Assembly: GCF_001904725.1 (NCBI RefSeq)
Contig: NZ_MRCE01000005.1
Coordinates: 128,269-192,268, forward strand
DNA length: 64,000 bases
Source of the DNA: Phormidium ambiguum IAM M-71
Lineage (GTDB): Bacteria; Cyanobacteriota; Cyanobacteriia; Cyanobacteriales; Aerosakkonemataceae
Reading direction: 5' to 3'
Shown: positions 53,848-63,839 of the stretch, piece by piece
How positions within the stretch are numbered: position 1 is the stretch's first letter
How the letters are laid out: each line of letters opens with the position of its first letter
Notes under the pieces: model-generated
Databases searched by the model: none
What the model saw: the letters and a program-made list of their open reading frames with translations, nothing else
Told to the model about the DNA's origin: nothing
Translations under genes and position numbers: made by a program

Positions 53848-54900
53848 ATGAAACTTTTTCATAGTGCAGTAGTATCGTTAGCGATCGCTACTATTGCTCC
53901 ATTTTTTAGTGCTTCAAAACCAATAAATGCCTTCAGTTTAATTAACTCTAAAAAGCCTGTAAGAATCATGCCATTAGGTGATTCTAATACTCGCGGAAAC
54001 GAGCCAGGAGTATCAACAGGAAAAAGGGCTGGATATCGAGATGATTTATGGGCGCTATTTCAGGATCGAGGATTTAACGTAAATTTTGTTGGCAGCCTTA
54101 GTGAAGGGCCGAGTACAGTCAAAGGAGCTAAAGGAATCTATAATTTTGATGACGATCATCAAGGTCATGGTGGATATGCGATTAAAGGCTCTGGTGCTAA
54201 AGGAGAAATCTTGCCTAATGTGACAAATTGGTTAAAAAAAGCCATGCCTAATGTAGTACTACTGATGGCAGGTACCAATGATTTTTTATATCAAAAAACA
54301 ACAGCAGAAAAGACTAGAGATGAGTTAAGGGAACTAATTGACACAATTTTGAGTTGGTCATCAGACGTAGAATTATTTGTTTCCTCCATTCCGCCAATTA
54401 AACCATCAAGGACTTTTGCCGAAGAAGCAAGTAAATACAATGATTTGATTGCTAATTTATTAAATAGCTCACGTTATAAAAATAAAAAAGTTCACTTTGT
54501 AGATAATCGAAAAAACCTCACGTTAAGCAATCTTTGGTCTTCTTCAAATGATACCGTTCACTTAAATAACCAAGGTTATCAAAAATTAGCGCAATCTTGG
54601 TTTAATGCGATTGTTGGTACAGCGCAACCCAATCCTGCTGTAAAAAGAGTAGCTTCTCCCATGCCGCAAAGTGTCAGCAATTTGGTTTTTGCACCCAGTT
54701 CCGTAGATACTCCAGAATTAGATTTTGCTTTCGCTGTTCCTGAGAACACCTTGTTTAATGAAGAAGCTGAAGTTGCTACAAATCCGACATCCGTTCCCGA
54801 ACCTAACTCAGCATCGGGTGTTTTAGCGCTTGGTGCGATCGGTATAATTTTATTCTGGAAGCGTCAAAAACCACAAAAAGCGATCGCAAACGAAAACTGA
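53848..54900 (+). CDS. SGNH/GDSL hydrolase with PEP-CTERM anchor
   Basis: A 350-residue exported esterase-like enzyme. The signal peptide is MKLFHSAVVSLAIATIAPFF. SGNH blocks follow: block I RIMPLGDSNTRGNEPG (nucleophile Ser), Gly in the HGGYAIKGSG region, block III LMAGTNDFLY (Asn) and block V DTVHLNNQGYQ (Asp and His). The C-terminus is VPEPNSASGVLALGAIGI then LFWKRQ, a PEP-CTERM sorting tail. It is likely a carbohydrate- or lipid-ester hydrolase displayed outside the cell, perhaps deacylating extracellular polysaccharide. It shares its tail type with the proteins at 50420 and 55508. Confidence 0.88.
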   Translation: MKLFHSAVVSLAIATIAPFFSASKPINAFSLINSKKPVRIMPLGDSNTRGNEPGVSTGKRAGYRDDLWALFQDRGFNVNFVGSLSEGPSTVKGAKGIYNFDDDHQGHGGYAIKGSGAKGEILPNVTNWLKKAMPNVVLLMAGTNDFLYQKTTAEKTRDELRELIDTILSWSSDVELFVSSIPPIKPSRTFAEEASKYNDLIANLLNSSRYKNKKVHFVDNRKNLTLSNLWSSSNDTVHLNNQGYQKLAQSWFNAIVGTAQPNPAVKRVASPMPQSVSNLVFAPSSVDTPELDFAFAVPENTLFNEEAEVATNPTSVPEPNSASGVLALGAIGIILFWKRQKPQKAIANEN

Positions 54901-55507
54901 CATAACTATTCCCGAAAAACACTATATCTAGTAGGGTTTATTGATTAATAGACCCTACATCTAGACTTTATCATCAATAAAACTCGCTTACTGACAACCC
55001 CAACTTGTCCGCAGGCTACCCTTATCAAAAGCGGACTTTAGGAAAGTACCCCTTTTTTCAGAGTGAACAGAGAAACTTTTGTACTTAATACTTAAGTCAT
55101 AATTATTACTTTAAGTCAAAAATGGCACAATCACCGAAATCAAAATTTCTTTTGGCCAATTAATCCAGTGCCAATCACTATTAAATGTTATAATAAATAC
55201 ATTGTATATAGTTGTTTATGCTGAAATAAAAAAGTAAGATGTCAGAAAAATTTTTAACATTAGGTAAAATTACGACCCATGCTGGTAACTTTGTGTGTTA
55301 CCCTTCAATTAAATAAAGAGTGGCGTTTAGAGGTTTTTCTGTTTAATTGCAGAGCTAGTTTGGCATAATTTTGCCAACTCTGTAGGGTGAAAGTGTTCTA
55401 GTGGTGCATCGAAATAAAGTTTATTTGGCTTTACGGACACTGGAAGCATTGAATTCACCTCTAAGTCTCCCTGATGTTCAACTCACTGTTGGGAGCAACA
55501 AATAATT
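54901..55507. other. Intergenic region with a hairpin and A+T-rich leader
   Basis: About 600 bp without a supported gene. At 54932-54957 is TAGGGTTTATT / AATAGACCCTA, a hairpin 31 bp past the hydrolase stop and a plausible transcription end. Further on, AGTTTGGCA-N-TGCCAACT (about 55347-55380) can fold just before the next gene's leader. A ribosome-binding GGGAGCAAC lies before 55508. Confidence 0.45.
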
Positions 55508-56335
55508 ATGAAAACATCCATCATGAAACAAAGCTGGTGCGGACTAGGTTTAGCGTTAAGTGTTGTGTCAGCTTTCTCAATTACTACTTTTTCGCAAACT
55601 GCTAATGCTGCGGTTTTTAATGTAGGTCAACTTAGTTGGGATTCTGACAATTCAGTAAATTCTGGCAAAGTTATTGAAGGGAATGTTTCCGCATTGCCAG
55701 CAAGTTTTTTAGTCACAGACCCGAATGTTGATTTAATTAACAGTCAAACCATTGGTTCAGTGCTGGGTTTAAGTAGTGGATTCAACACTTTTGCTGCGCT
55801 TGGAGATCAGAACGATCGGGCCATCATCGAACTTAGTTGGGCTGGCAAGTATCTCAAAAACTACAATGGCGATGATTTTGTCCTCTACGAAAATGGATTT
55901 TCTGGGGAACCGGAAGCTTTTGCCATAGCAGTTCGCAAACAAGGTGAAAATACTTTTAGCAATTACTTCTACAAGTTTACAAAAGAGTTTGTTCCCACTG
56001 ACATATCTCGGCCAGACGTAGGCGGTGCATTTGCTACAGTTTTTGACCTAACTGATTTTAATCTAGGTCAAAATGAAGCAATTGACGCTATTCGAGTAAT
56101 GAACTTACTACCCTCAGATAGAGTGGATGGAAATGATGGACAAGGCTTTTTAGGGGGTAGTTTTCTACCACGAACAGGAGTTGGTGGTACGGAATTTGCT
56201 TCAGACAAATTCGATCCAGATATTACTTATTTAGTTGCCTTAAACCAGCCAACATCCGTTCCCGAACCCTCTGCTATTTTAGGATTTTTGCTCCTTGGCG
56301 GCATAGGTTTAGCTAAAAAAATAGTCCGCAAATAA
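55508..56335 (+). CDS. Secreted PEP-CTERM protein
   Basis: A 275-residue exported protein with a signal peptide (MKQSWCGLGLALSVVSAFSI to SQTANAAVF) and a PEP-CTERM tail (SVPEPSAILGFLLLGGIGLA then KKIVRK). The body (NVDLINSQTIGSVLGLSSG, NYNGDDFVLYENGFSGEPEA, AIDAIRVMNLLPSDRVDGND) is beta-rich and resembles the cell-surface domain often annotated only as 'PEP-CTERM sorting domain-containing protein'. An ATG at 55526 is an alternative start. Ligand and function unknown. Confidence 0.85.
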   Translation: MKTSIMKQSWCGLGLALSVVSAFSITTFSQTANAAVFNVGQLSWDSDNSVNSGKVIEGNVSALPASFLVTDPNVDLINSQTIGSVLGLSSGFNTFAALGDQNDRAIIELSWAGKYLKNYNGDDFVLYENGFSGEPEAFAIAVRKQGENTFSNYFYKFTKEFVPTDISRPDVGGAFATVFDLTDFNLGQNEAIDAIRVMNLLPSDRVDGNDGQGFLGGSFLPRTGVGGTEFASDKFDPDITYLVALNQPTSVPEPSAILGFLLLGGIGLAKKIVRK

Positions 56336-56357
56336 TTTACTCATTTGTCCAAGGTTT

Positions 56358-56483
56358 GTAGGGTGCGTATAGCCTGTGGCATTTAAGAAAAGTGCTAACG
56401 TAACGCACCATTCCACTAATCCATCCAAGAATAGTAGTTGTAGTTGTAGGGTGCGTTAGTGCTAACTTAACGCACCATTCCAC
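56358..56483. repeat. Two GGTGCGTTA-type dispersed repeats between convergent genes
   Basis: Copy 1 (56358-56415) and copy 2 (56446-56483) both run GTAGGGTGCGT...TAACGCACCATTCCAC. In copy 2, GGTGCGTTA (56450-56458) pairs perfectly with TAACGCACC (56468-56476). The repeat touches the topA stop codon. It may terminate both convergent genes. Confidence 0.8.
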
Positions 56484-59158
56484 TAAGAAGTTTTTTTCTT
56501 AGTAGCAGTAGATTTAGTTGTTTTTTTCTCGGTAGTAGATTTAGTCGCCGTCGTTGTTTTTTTGCTAGTAGAAGATGTAGTTGATTTTTTCGACTTACTA
56601 GTAGATTTAGTCGATTTTTTCGTAGCTAAAACTTCCAGTGCTTTTTCCAAAGTCATGGTTTCCACAGTTTCCCCTTCTGGAATCGCAGCATTAGTTTTAC
56701 CATGCTTGATATAAGTACCATAAGGCCCTTCGTAAATATTCACTGGTTCATCATCATTGGGATGATTGCCTAATTCTTTTAAAGGTGTTTTGGTCTTAGA
56801 ACGAGTACCGCCTCTGGTTTTCTTCGGTTCCGCCAAAATTTCTAAAGCTCGCTGCAAATCAACAGTGAGGACATTATCAGTTGCTTTTAAGGAACGAAAA
56901 TCTTTACCTTCCTTACCTTGGTCGTGGACAATGTAAGGGCCAAAACGTCCTAGTCCGGCTTGAATTTTTGCCCCTGTTTCAGGGTGAACGCCGAGATTTC
57001 GGGGTAAAGCTAGTAGACCCAAAGCCATTTCCAAAGTCACGTCTTCTTGGTTGATGCCTTTGGGTAAAGATGCACGTTTGGGCTTTTTGTTTTCCTCAGA
57101 AACTTCACCGAGTTGGACGTAAGGGCCATAAGTACCAATCAACATGAAAATTGGTTCCCCAGTTTCGGGGTCGATACCGAGTTTTTCTGGCCCTTCGGTT
57201 TTTTGCCGGAGGATGGTTTGTACTTGTTCTGGGTCTAAATCGGCGGGGGTAAGGTCTTTGGGGATGGAGGCGGTAACAACACCGTCGCCGTTTTCGGCTT
57301 CGATGTAGGGGCCAAATTTGCCGATTCTGACTTTAGCGGCGAGGTTTTCCAGTTCTACTGTCCGGGCTTCGGCGGGGTCGATTTGACTTTCCCGTTCTTT
57401 AACTTGGGTTTCTAAGCCTGTTTCTCCCTGATAGAATTGCCGCAGGTAGGGTAGCCATTGAGCTTCACCTGTGGCGATGTCGTCTAGGGTTTGTTCCATT
57501 TGGGAGGTAAAGCTGGTGTCTACCAAGTCGGGGAAGTGTTTTTCTAAGAGACTGGTGACGGCGAAGGCGGTGAAGGTGGGGACGAGGGCGTTGCCGTTCA
57601 TTTGGGCGTAGCCGCGATCGATAATTGTGCTAATAATACTCGCGTAAGTACTCGGACGACCAATACCTTCACTTTCTAAGGTTTTCACCAAAGACGCTTC
57701 CGTGTAACGGGCGGGTGGTTGGGTTTCGTGACTAACTGCTTCCAGTTCTTTACAATTGGGACGATCGCCAACTTTTAATGGTGGCAGAATTACTTCTTGG
57801 TCTTCAATCGCCGCGTCTGGGTCGTCGGAACCTTCCACGTAAGCACGTAAGTATCCGGGAAAGTCGATGCGTTTCCCTGTGGAACGGAAACCTGCGTCTT
57901 CTACTTGCAAGTCTATGGTAATTAAAGTTTGGCGAGAGTCTGCCATTTGGGTAGCGACAGTACGCTTCCAAATTAAATCGTACAGTCGGAATTCTAAACC
58001 ACTCAGTCCGGTTTCTTGGGGGGTGCGGAAACTGCTACCTGCGGGACGAATGGCTTCGTGGGCTTCTTGTGCGCCTTTGCTTTTAGTGGTGTATTTGCGG
58101 GGTTGGGGGCTGAGGTATTGACTGCCGTACATTTGTTCGACGCAGTTGCGGGCAGCTGCGATCGCTTGTTCCGACAAATGCACCGAATCTGTCCGCATAT
58201 AGGTAATATAGCCCTGCTCGTACAAACTTTGAGCAATCCGCATCGTGTCACGGGCGGAAAGGTGCAGTTTGCGGTTAGATTCCTGTTGTAATGTGGAAGT
58301 GGTAAAGGGTGGGGCGGGTTTGCGCGTAACTGGACGTTCTTCAATATTGCTAACTGTCCAAGTTTTGTCTAACAATCTTTCCCGCAAAGCTAAAGCTTCG
58401 GCTTCGTTGAGGACAACTACATTGCGTCCAAGGACGATTTGCCCAGTAGTTTCGTCAAAATCACTGCCAGTAGCGACTTTTGTTCCCGCTAAACTGACTA
58501 ATTTGGCATCAAAAGGCGATTTTTGCTGTTCTAAAACAGCTTTTAAATCCCAATAACTTGCTTGACGGAAGGCGCGACGTTGACGTTCTCTTTTGACCAA
58601 CAAACGAACGGAGACAGACTGGACTCTTCCCGCTGAGAGTCCCCAAGCAATTTTTTTCCACAGTAAGGGCGAGAGGGTGTAACCTACGAGTCGGTCTAGG
58701 ATACGGCGAGTTTCTTGGGCGTGGACTAACTGTTCGTCAATGTCCCGACAGTTTTTCAAGGCTTTGCGGATAGCGTCTTGGGTAATTTCATGAAATACCA
58801 TCCGCTTAATCGGCACTTTGGGTTTCAGAACTTGCTTTAAATGCCAGCTGATGCTTTCCCCTTCTCGGTCTTCGTCAGTCGCCAATACCAGTTCGGTAGC
58901 TTCTTTGAGGGCATCTTGTAGTTGTTTAACAACTTTCTTTTTCTCTTTGGGGATTACATACAGGGGTTCAAAATCTGCTTCTACGTTCACCCCCAACTGT
59001 GCCCATTTTTCCCCTTTGACTGTTTCGGGTATTTCTTCAGCAGATGAGGGCAAGTCGCGGACATGACCCATCGATGCTTCTACCCGGTAGTCGGAGGGGA
59101 GGAAGTTGCGAATGGTGCGTGCTTTGGTGGGTGATTCGACTATAACAAGGGTTGACAT
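56483..59158 (-). CDS. topA: DNA topoisomerase I
   Basis: An 891-residue type IA topoisomerase that relaxes negative supercoils. The Toprim domain reads [18 protein letters not shown] with the catalytic Glu, and [14 protein letters not shown] supplies the metal-binding Asp residues. The active-site Tyr is in [17 protein letters not shown]. Instead of zinc fingers, the C-terminus has repeated [30 protein letters not shown] modules, as in cyanobacteria. It ends in a tail of about 45 residues made almost only of Lys, Ser and Thr ([17 protein letters not shown]), a likely DNA-contacting extension. Confidence 0.97.
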   Translation of the reverse strand: MSTLVIVESPTKARTIRNFLPSDYRVEASMGHVRDLPSSAEEIPETVKGEKWAQLGVNVEADFEPLYVIPKEKKKVVKQLQDALKEATELVLATDEDREGESISWHLKQVLKPKVPIKRMVFHEITQDAIRKALKNCRDIDEQLVHAQETRRILDRLVGYTLSPLLWKKIAWGLSAGRVQSVSVRLLVKRERQRRAFRQASYWDLKAVLEQQKSPFDAKLVSLAGTKVATGSDFDETTGQIVLGRNVVVLNEAEALALRERLLDKTWTVSNIEERPVTRKPAPPFTTSTLQQESNRKLHLSARDTMRIAQSLYEQGYITYMRTDSVHLSEQAIAAARNCVEQMYGSQYLSPQPRKYTTKSKGAQEAHEAIRPAGSSFRTPQETGLSGLEFRLYDLIWKRTVATQMADSRQTLITIDLQVEDAGFRSTGKRIDFPGYLRAYVEGSDDPDAAIEDQEVILPPLKVGDRPNCKELEAVSHETQPPARYTEASLVKTLESEGIGRPSTYASIISTIIDRGYAQMNGNALVPTFTAFAVTSLLEKHFPDLVDTSFTSQMEQTLDDIATGEAQWLPYLRQFYQGETGLETQVKERESQIDPAEARTVELENLAAKVRIGKFGPYIEAENGDGVVTASIPKDLTPADLDPEQVQTILRQKTEGPEKLGIDPETGEPIFMLIGTYGPYVQLGEVSEENKKPKRASLPKGINQEDVTLEMALGLLALPRNLGVHPETGAKIQAGLGRFGPYIVHDQGKEGKDFRSLKATDNVLTVDLQRALEILAEPKKTRGGTRSKTKTPLKELGNHPNDDEPVNIYEGPYGTYIKHGKTNAAIPEGETVETMTLEKALEVLATKKSTKSTSKSKKSTTSSTSKKTTTATKSTTEKKTTKSTATKKKTS

Positions 59159-59217
59159 GAGAACTTATACAACAGCAGCTAGGCTAAAGATTTCAATTTA
59201 GAGTTTTTCAGGTTAAA

Positions 59218-59266
59218 GGCAGAGGGCAGAAGGCAGAAGGCAGAAGGCAGAAGGCAGAAGGCAGAA
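59218..59266. repeat. Heptanucleotide tandem repeat (GGCAGAA)7
   Basis: Seven units of GGCAG(A/G)(A/G), the first being GGCAGAG. This is the short tandemly repeated repetitive (STRR) type known from filamentous cyanobacteria. A pyrimidine-rich run of CCCCTTTTCCC units follows at 59276-59312. Confidence 0.9.
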
Positions 59267-59693
59267 GTTTGAAATTCCCCTTTTCCCTTTTCCCCCTTTT
59301 CCCCTTTTCCCTATCCTTGCGTCAGTCTCAACTGACTACTTTTGACCATAACCTTTTATTTGGCTCTCTTATTTACACTTATATCGGATGTAAATTACCA
59401 CACTTTTAATTAAGTTGGGCTTTAAGCCTTGTGTAGTAAGGTTTTGAGGAATTTATTTTTTGGGGAGACAGGTTTGTTAACTTTTTTGTTGAGTGTTTGC
59501 CGCTATTCCCGGATTACTGTGCTGGTAAGGGCGATCGCTCTTGAGTAGGAAACTTTCATTTATGATATCTAAAATCTAGGTTTGGGGAGCGATCGTCTAA
59601 TTTTTGAGTAAGAATAAGGAACTGTCAACTCTAAGGTTTATATTCTATCGGCTGCAAGGTGTCGATTTTGAATAAGATCTGAAAGTAAATTAG
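59267..59693. other. Intergenic region upstream of topA
   Basis: No gene is visible. The region includes the C/T-rich run noted above, three GCGATCG-type motifs near 59530-59595, and presumably the promoter of the small frame that follows. Confidence 0.4.
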
Positions 59694-59849
59694 ATGAACA
59701 ATCATCAGGAAGAAGTTATTGTGCAGATGTTTGGCGATCGCATCATCGAAAAAACTGCTCAAGTGCTATCTCGACACATTGATTCTCAAGAAGAAATCTC
59801 TACTATTATTGCAGAAATTCAAGGGGAAATTACGCGCCGAAATTGCTGA
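59694..59849 (+). CDS. 51-residue orphan protein resembling an antitoxin tail
   Basis: A short frame starting MNNHQEEVIVQMFGDRIIEK with a GAAAG box 9 bases upstream. Residues 13-44 (FGDRIIEKTAQVL, SRHIDSQEEIS, TIIAEIQG) match residues near the C-terminus of the BrnT-pair antitoxin at 35722-36027 (FSNRVLEITEQVL, LRHIQSEEEIS, SIIQEIQA) at about 20 of 32 positions. It lacks that protein's ribbon-helix-helix part and there is no toxin beside it. It may be a relic, a free-standing anti-toxin peptide, or an unrelated small protein family that shares this tail. Confidence 0.5.
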   Translation: MNNHQEEVIVQMFGDRIIEKTAQVLSRHIDSQEEISTIIAEIQGEITRRNC

Positions 59850-60040
59850 TTAGTACAGTTAAATTCGGCGTTGGGGAGCAGTTTTCACTATAAGTTTTAA
59901 CCAATACTAACTGTAGATTGGCGTTTATCAGTGGCATTTCCAAACCAGGGAACCGGAAAAACTGTTGAATATGTGACGGAGAACGCAATAATATTAAGTG
60001 TCCTGGTCTGTATGGCTAATCTCCAAATTTTATAAGATCT

Positions 60041-61600
60041 ATGAGTTTTGCTGAACTTGCAGCACAGCTAAATGCTGGAACAATTTTGCCAGAGTCAATT
60101 GTAATTGCCACACTGATTGTAGTGTTAATGGTTGACTTAATTGTGGGACGGACTTCGACGCGCTGGACTCCATATCTGGCGATCGCAGGTTTACTCGCTT
60201 CCGTTGTCGCCCTATTCTATCAATGGGATATCGCTAACCCGATCGGGTTTTTGGGTGGCTTTAACGGTGATGCCTTAAGTGTAGTCTTTCGTGGGATTAT
60301 CGCTTTGTCCGCAGCCGTGACAATTTTAATGTCGATTACCTACATTGAGCAATCAGGGACTTCTTTGGGCGAGTTTGTGGGAATTTTACTCACGGCGACT
60401 ATTGGAGGGATGTTTCTCTCTGGCGCAAATGAGTTGGTGATGATTTTCATCAGCTTAGAAACTCTGAGTATCTCTTCTTACCTGCTGACAGGTTACACTA
60501 AGCGCGACCCTCGTTCTAATGAAGCGGCGTTAAAGTATCTGTTGATTGGCGCTTCTAGTTCGGCGATTTTCCTCTATGGTGTATCTTTGCTGTATGGTTT
60601 GTCAGGTGGCGAAACTAAGTTAAGTGCGATCGCAGCCAGTTTAGCTGCTGGTAATGGTCAATCTTTGGCTTTGGTAATTGCTTTAGTATTTGCAATTGCG
60701 GGGATTGCATTTAAAATTTCGGCTGTACCTTTCCACCAATGGACACCTGATGTTTACGAAGGTTCTCCAACTCCTGTAGTTGCTTTCCTTTCTGTTGGTT
60801 CAAAAGCGGCTGGGTTTGCTTTAGCAATTCGCTTAATGGTAGCAGCTTTCCCCTTGGTTAGCGAACAGTGGCGCTTCATTTTTACTGCCCTTGCTATTCT
60901 GAGCATGGTATTAGGAAATGTGGTGGCTTTGACACAAACTAGTATGAAGAGATTGTTGGCTTATTCTTCGATCGCGCAAGCTGGTTTTGTCATGTTAGGG
61001 TTAATCGCTGGTACAGAAGCAGGTTACTCCAGCATGGTGTTTTATATGTTGGTTTACCTATTCATGAATTTGTGCGGTTTTACCTGCGTAATTCTGTTTT
61101 CTCTGCGGACGGGAACTGACCAAATTAGCGAATATTCTGGGTTATACCAAAAAGATCCGCTGTTAACTTTGGGTTTGAGTTTGTCTCTACTTTCTTTGGG
61201 TGGAATTCCGCCTTTGGCTGGATTTTTTGGCAAATTATATCTGTTTTGGGCTGGTTGGCAAGCTGGTCTTTACCTGTTAGTTTTGTTAGGTTTAGTTACC
61301 AGTGTGATTTCCATTTATTACTACATTCGTGTGGTAAAAATGATGGTGGTAAAAGAACCTCAAGAAATGTCCGATGTAGTAAAAAATTATCCGGCTATTA
61401 CTTGGAATTTGCCGGGAATGCGGGCTTTACAAGTGGGGTTGGTGGTGACTTTAATCGCTACTTCTTTCGCTGGTATTTTGTCGAATCCGCTGTTTAATTT
61501 GGCTAATGGTTCGGTTGCGAAAACTCGAATGTTGCAATCGGCTGTGATTAGTTCGGAGGTTGTGAAACCTAATACTCAGGTTTCGGCTATTCAACAGTGA
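60041..61600 (+). CDS. ndhB: NAD(P)H-quinone oxidoreductase subunit 2 (NdhB)
   Basis: A 519-residue antiporter-like membrane subunit of the cyanobacterial NDH-1 complex, which carries out respiration and cyclic electron flow around photosystem I. It has about 14 helices. The conserved proton-channel region includes [41 protein letters not shown] and the [18 protein letters not shown] segment. Length and N-terminus ([17 protein letters not shown]) match cyanobacterial NdhB. It is a single gene, closed by a good terminator. Confidence 0.97.
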   Translation: MSFAELAAQLNAGTILPESIVIATLIVVLMVDLIVGRTSTRWTPYLAIAGLLASVVALFYQWDIANPIGFLGGFNGDALSVVFRGIIALSAAVTILMSITYIEQSGTSLGEFVGILLTATIGGMFLSGANELVMIFISLETLSISSYLLTGYTKRDPRSNEAALKYLLIGASSSAIFLYGVSLLYGLSGGETKLSAIAASLAAGNGQSLALVIALVFAIAGIAFKISAVPFHQWTPDVYEGSPTPVVAFLSVGSKAAGFALAIRLMVAAFPLVSEQWRFIFTALAILSMVLGNVVALTQTSMKRLLAYSSIAQAGFVMLGLIAGTEAGYSSMVFYMLVYLFMNLCGFTCVILFSLRTGTDQISEYSGLYQKDPLLTLGLSLSLLSLGGIPPLAGFFGKLYLFWAGWQAGLYLLVLLGLVTSVISIYYYIRVVKMMVVKEPQEMSDVVKNYPAITWNLPGMRALQVGLVVTLIATSFAGILSNPLFNLANGSVAKTRMLQSAVISSEVVKPNTQVSAIQQ

Positions 61601-61630
61601 ATTGGTCAAGAAAAAGTTAAAATTAATAAT

Positions 61631-61660
61631 CGCCTGACTTTTTAGGTCGGGCGTTTTTTT
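61631..61660 (+). terminator. Rho-independent terminator of ndhB
   Basis: CGCCTGAC / GTCGGGCG stem (one G-T pair) followed by seven T, 30 bp past the ndhB stop. Confidence 0.9.
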
Positions 61661-61897
61661 AACCACAGATGAATACAGATGTTTATTTTAATTTTTTGTT
61701 GGGTTGCAGAGGTTGGTTTTTAACCACAGATGTCCACAGATAAACACAGATAAACACAGATGTTTAGTTTAATTTTTTGTTGGGTTGCGGAGACTTTTTT
61801 TAAAACGCAGATGAATGCAGATGAACGCGGATGAACGCAGATGTTTACTTTAATATTTTGTTGGGTTGCGGAGACTTTTTTTGGAACGCAGATATAA
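61661..61897. repeat. Tandem ~80-bp repeat array of CACAGATGAA/TTTGTTGGGTTGCGGAG units
   Basis: Three successive units each contain 2-4 short (C/G)(A/G)CAGATG(A/T) motifs followed by TTTA.TTTAAT.TTTTGTTGGG and TTGC(A/G)GAGACTTTTTTT. The third unit and a fourth partial one run into the cobJ reading frame. Confidence 0.85.
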
Positions 61898-63839
61898 TTT
61901 GATTTTGGCTGATTTTTTGCCGCTAGCGGCGATCGCTACTACTCCCTCTGCTGCTAAGGTTTTGTTACCTGTTTGTCTGTCGATAGGTGCGGATCTTTGG
62001 GTGTCGGAATCTTTGGGGGAAATTAAAGGAACTCAGGTTTATTCTGGTTCTTTAAGGGAACATATTACTAATATTTGGTCGCAATATCGCGGTTTTATTT
62101 TTGGTTTGGCAACTGGCGCGGTTGTCAGGTTAATTGCACCTTTATTGAAAGATAAATCTGTCGATCCGGCAGTAATTGTTGTTGATGAAAATGGTAAATT
62201 TGTTATTAGTTTGTGTGGGGGTCATCAAGGTGGGGCCGATCGATTGGCGCGGGCGATCGCACTTTCATTAAATGCTACTCCAATTTTAACTGGGGCGGCT
62301 AATGGTTTGGGTTTACTTCCTGTCGATTTGTTGGGCGTTCCTTTTGGTTGGAATAAAGGCACAGGTGATTGGACAAAAGTTGCTGCTACTATTGCTAGAA
62401 ATGAACCTGTTCAAGTAATTCAAGAAGTCGGTTCTACTCTCTGGCAAAATCATCTCCCAGAAGGTCATCCTTTCTATTTTGAAAACAATGAAATTACCCA
62501 GTCCTGTAGGACAGGCATCTTGCCTGTCATTCCTAATGCAACCCCTAAAGCCAGAATTTGGATCGGTTTCACCCAAAGAAAGTTTTCCCCTGATTCTGAT
62601 TTACCGAAAGTACAATGGCATCCGCGAGTTTTATGGTTAGGAATTGGTTGCGAAAGAGGCAGTTCTAAAAAGTTAATTGAAACTGCAATTCAACAGGTTT
62701 GTAAAAATTATCATTTGGCGGAAAGTGCGATCGCCGGAATTGCTACAATTGATATTAAAGCTGATGAAGTTGGTTTGATTGAAGTTTGTCAGGAAAGAAA
62801 TTGGCCTTTAAAAACTTTTCCGGCGGAAGTTTTAGGTAAAATTAATGTACCCAATCCTTCAACTATTGTCGCTGCGGAAGTGGGAACTCCTAGTGTGGCG
62901 GAAGCGGCGGCGATTTGTGCGGTTGGGGACTGGGGACTGGGGACTGGGGACTGGGTGGAGAAATCTTCGAGTGCTAATTTATTAGTAAAAAAACAAATTT
63001 TTCGTTTAGAAGGAGAACGCGGGGCTGTGACAATTGCTGTTGGATTATCTGAGAAAGAATATAGCGATCGCACTGGGAAAATTTTATTAATTGGTACGGG
63101 TCCCGGTCAATTAGAACAAATGACTATTGCGGCACAAATGGCAATTTCTCAAGCTGATGCTGTGGTTGGTTATTCTTTATATATTGACTTGATTAACCCG
63201 CTATTAAAACCAGGTCAAATTGTGGAATCTTTGCCAATTACTCAGGAAGTTGAAAGGGCAAAAAGAGCGATCGAATTGGCAGATAAAGGTTTAACTGTGG
63301 CGGTAATTTCTTCGGGAGATTCCGGCATTTATGGCATGGCGGGTTTAGTATTAGAAGAACTGCAAGCGCATGGTTGGGATGGGCAAGTTCCGGGCGTGCA
63401 AGTGTTTCCCGGAATCACGGCTTTACAGGCTGCGGCTTCTTTGGTGGGTGCGCCATTAATGCACGATTTTTGTGCGGTTAGTTTGAGCGATTTGTTAACA
63501 CCTTGGTTGGTGATTGAAAAGCGGTTAATTGCCGCAGCAGAAGCGGATTTTGTCACGGCTTTATATAATCCAAAATCCCAAACTCGAACTGAACAAATTG
63601 CTTTTGCTCAACAGATTTTTTTAAAGTATCGTAATCCCGCTACACCAGTGGCGATCGTCCGTTCTGCTTACCGGGATACCCAAGAAATTACGATTACTAC
63701 TTTAGAAAAGTTGCTGGAAAACTCGATCGATATGTTGACAATTGTGTTAATTGGTAACTCGAATACACGGGTTCATGGGGAATGGATGATTACACCAAGG
63801 GGTTACAATGTTGAGGGAATTGAATATAGCGATTTGTAG
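61866..63839 (+). CDS. cobJ: CbiG-CobJ fusion: cobalt-precorrin-5A hydrolase-like plus precorrin-3B C17-methyltransferase
   Basis: A 657-residue bifunctional cobalamin-pathway protein. The N-terminal CbiG half contains FGLATGAVVRLIAPLL, SLCGGHQGGADRLARAIA and LGIGCERGSSKKLI. The C-terminal CobJ half (from about residue 410) has the SAM-methyltransferase motifs LLIGTGPGQLEQMT, GYSLYIDLI, ISSGDSGIYGMAG and FPGITALQAAASLVGAPL. No ATG or GTG precedes the conserved ADFLPLAAIATT; only TTG codons (61866, 61881, 61899, 61905) are available, and residues encoded before 61893 come from a dispersed repeat. The true start is therefore uncertain. Two repeats also lie within the gene (62502-62531 and 62923-62955) and add residues between conserved blocks. 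The frame is intact. Confidence 0.9.
   Translation: MRRLFLERRYNLILADFLPLAAIATTPSAAKVLLPVCLSIGADLWVSESLGEIKGTQVYSGSLREHITNIWSQYRGFIFGLATGAVVRLIAPLLKDKSVDPAVIVVDENGKFVISLCGGHQGGADRLARAIALSLNATPILTGAANGLGLLPVDLLGVPFGWNKGTGDWTKVAATIARNEPVQVIQEVGSTLWQNHLPEGHPFYFENNEITQSCRTGILPVIPNATPKARIWIGFTQRKFSPDSDLPKVQWHPRVLWLGIGCERGSSKKLIETAIQQVCKNYHLAESAIAGIATIDIKADEVGLIEVCQERNWPLKTFPAEVLGKINVPNPSTIVAAEVGTPSVAEAAAICAVGDWGLGTGDWVEKSSSANLLVKKQIFRLEGERGAVTIAVGLSEKEYSDRTGKILLIGTGPGQLEQMTIAAQMAISQADAVVGYSLYIDLINPLLKPGQIVESLPITQEVERAKRAIELADKGLTVAVISSGDSGIYGMAGLVLEELQAHGWDGQVPGVQVFPGITALQAAASLVGAPLMHDFCAVSLSDLLTPWLVIEKRLIAAAEADFVTALYNPKSQTRTEQIAFAQQIFLKYRNPATPVAIVRSAYRDTQEITITTLEKLLENSIDMLTIVLIGNSNTRVHGEWMITPRGYNVEGIEYSDL
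62502..62531. repeat. Dispersed repeat inside cobJ
   Basis: TCCTGTAGGACAGGCATCTT then GCCTGTCATT. The core ACAGGCA-TCT-TGCCTGT is a hairpin. In frame it gives SCRTGILPVI. A reverse-orientation relative is at 28171-28198, outside any gene. Confidence 0.85.
62923..62955. repeat. Heptanucleotide tandem repeat (TGGGGAC)4 inside cobJ
   Basis: Four and a half TGGGGAC units at the CbiG/CobJ junction, translated as VGDWGLGTGDWVE. With units of 7 bp the frame changes register each time; four units plus flanks keep the protein frame open. Confidence 0.9.

Noticed and set aside
58003-58556. Overlapping frames antisense and sense within topA
   Set aside because: They lie wholly inside conserved topA domains and show no protein-family features.
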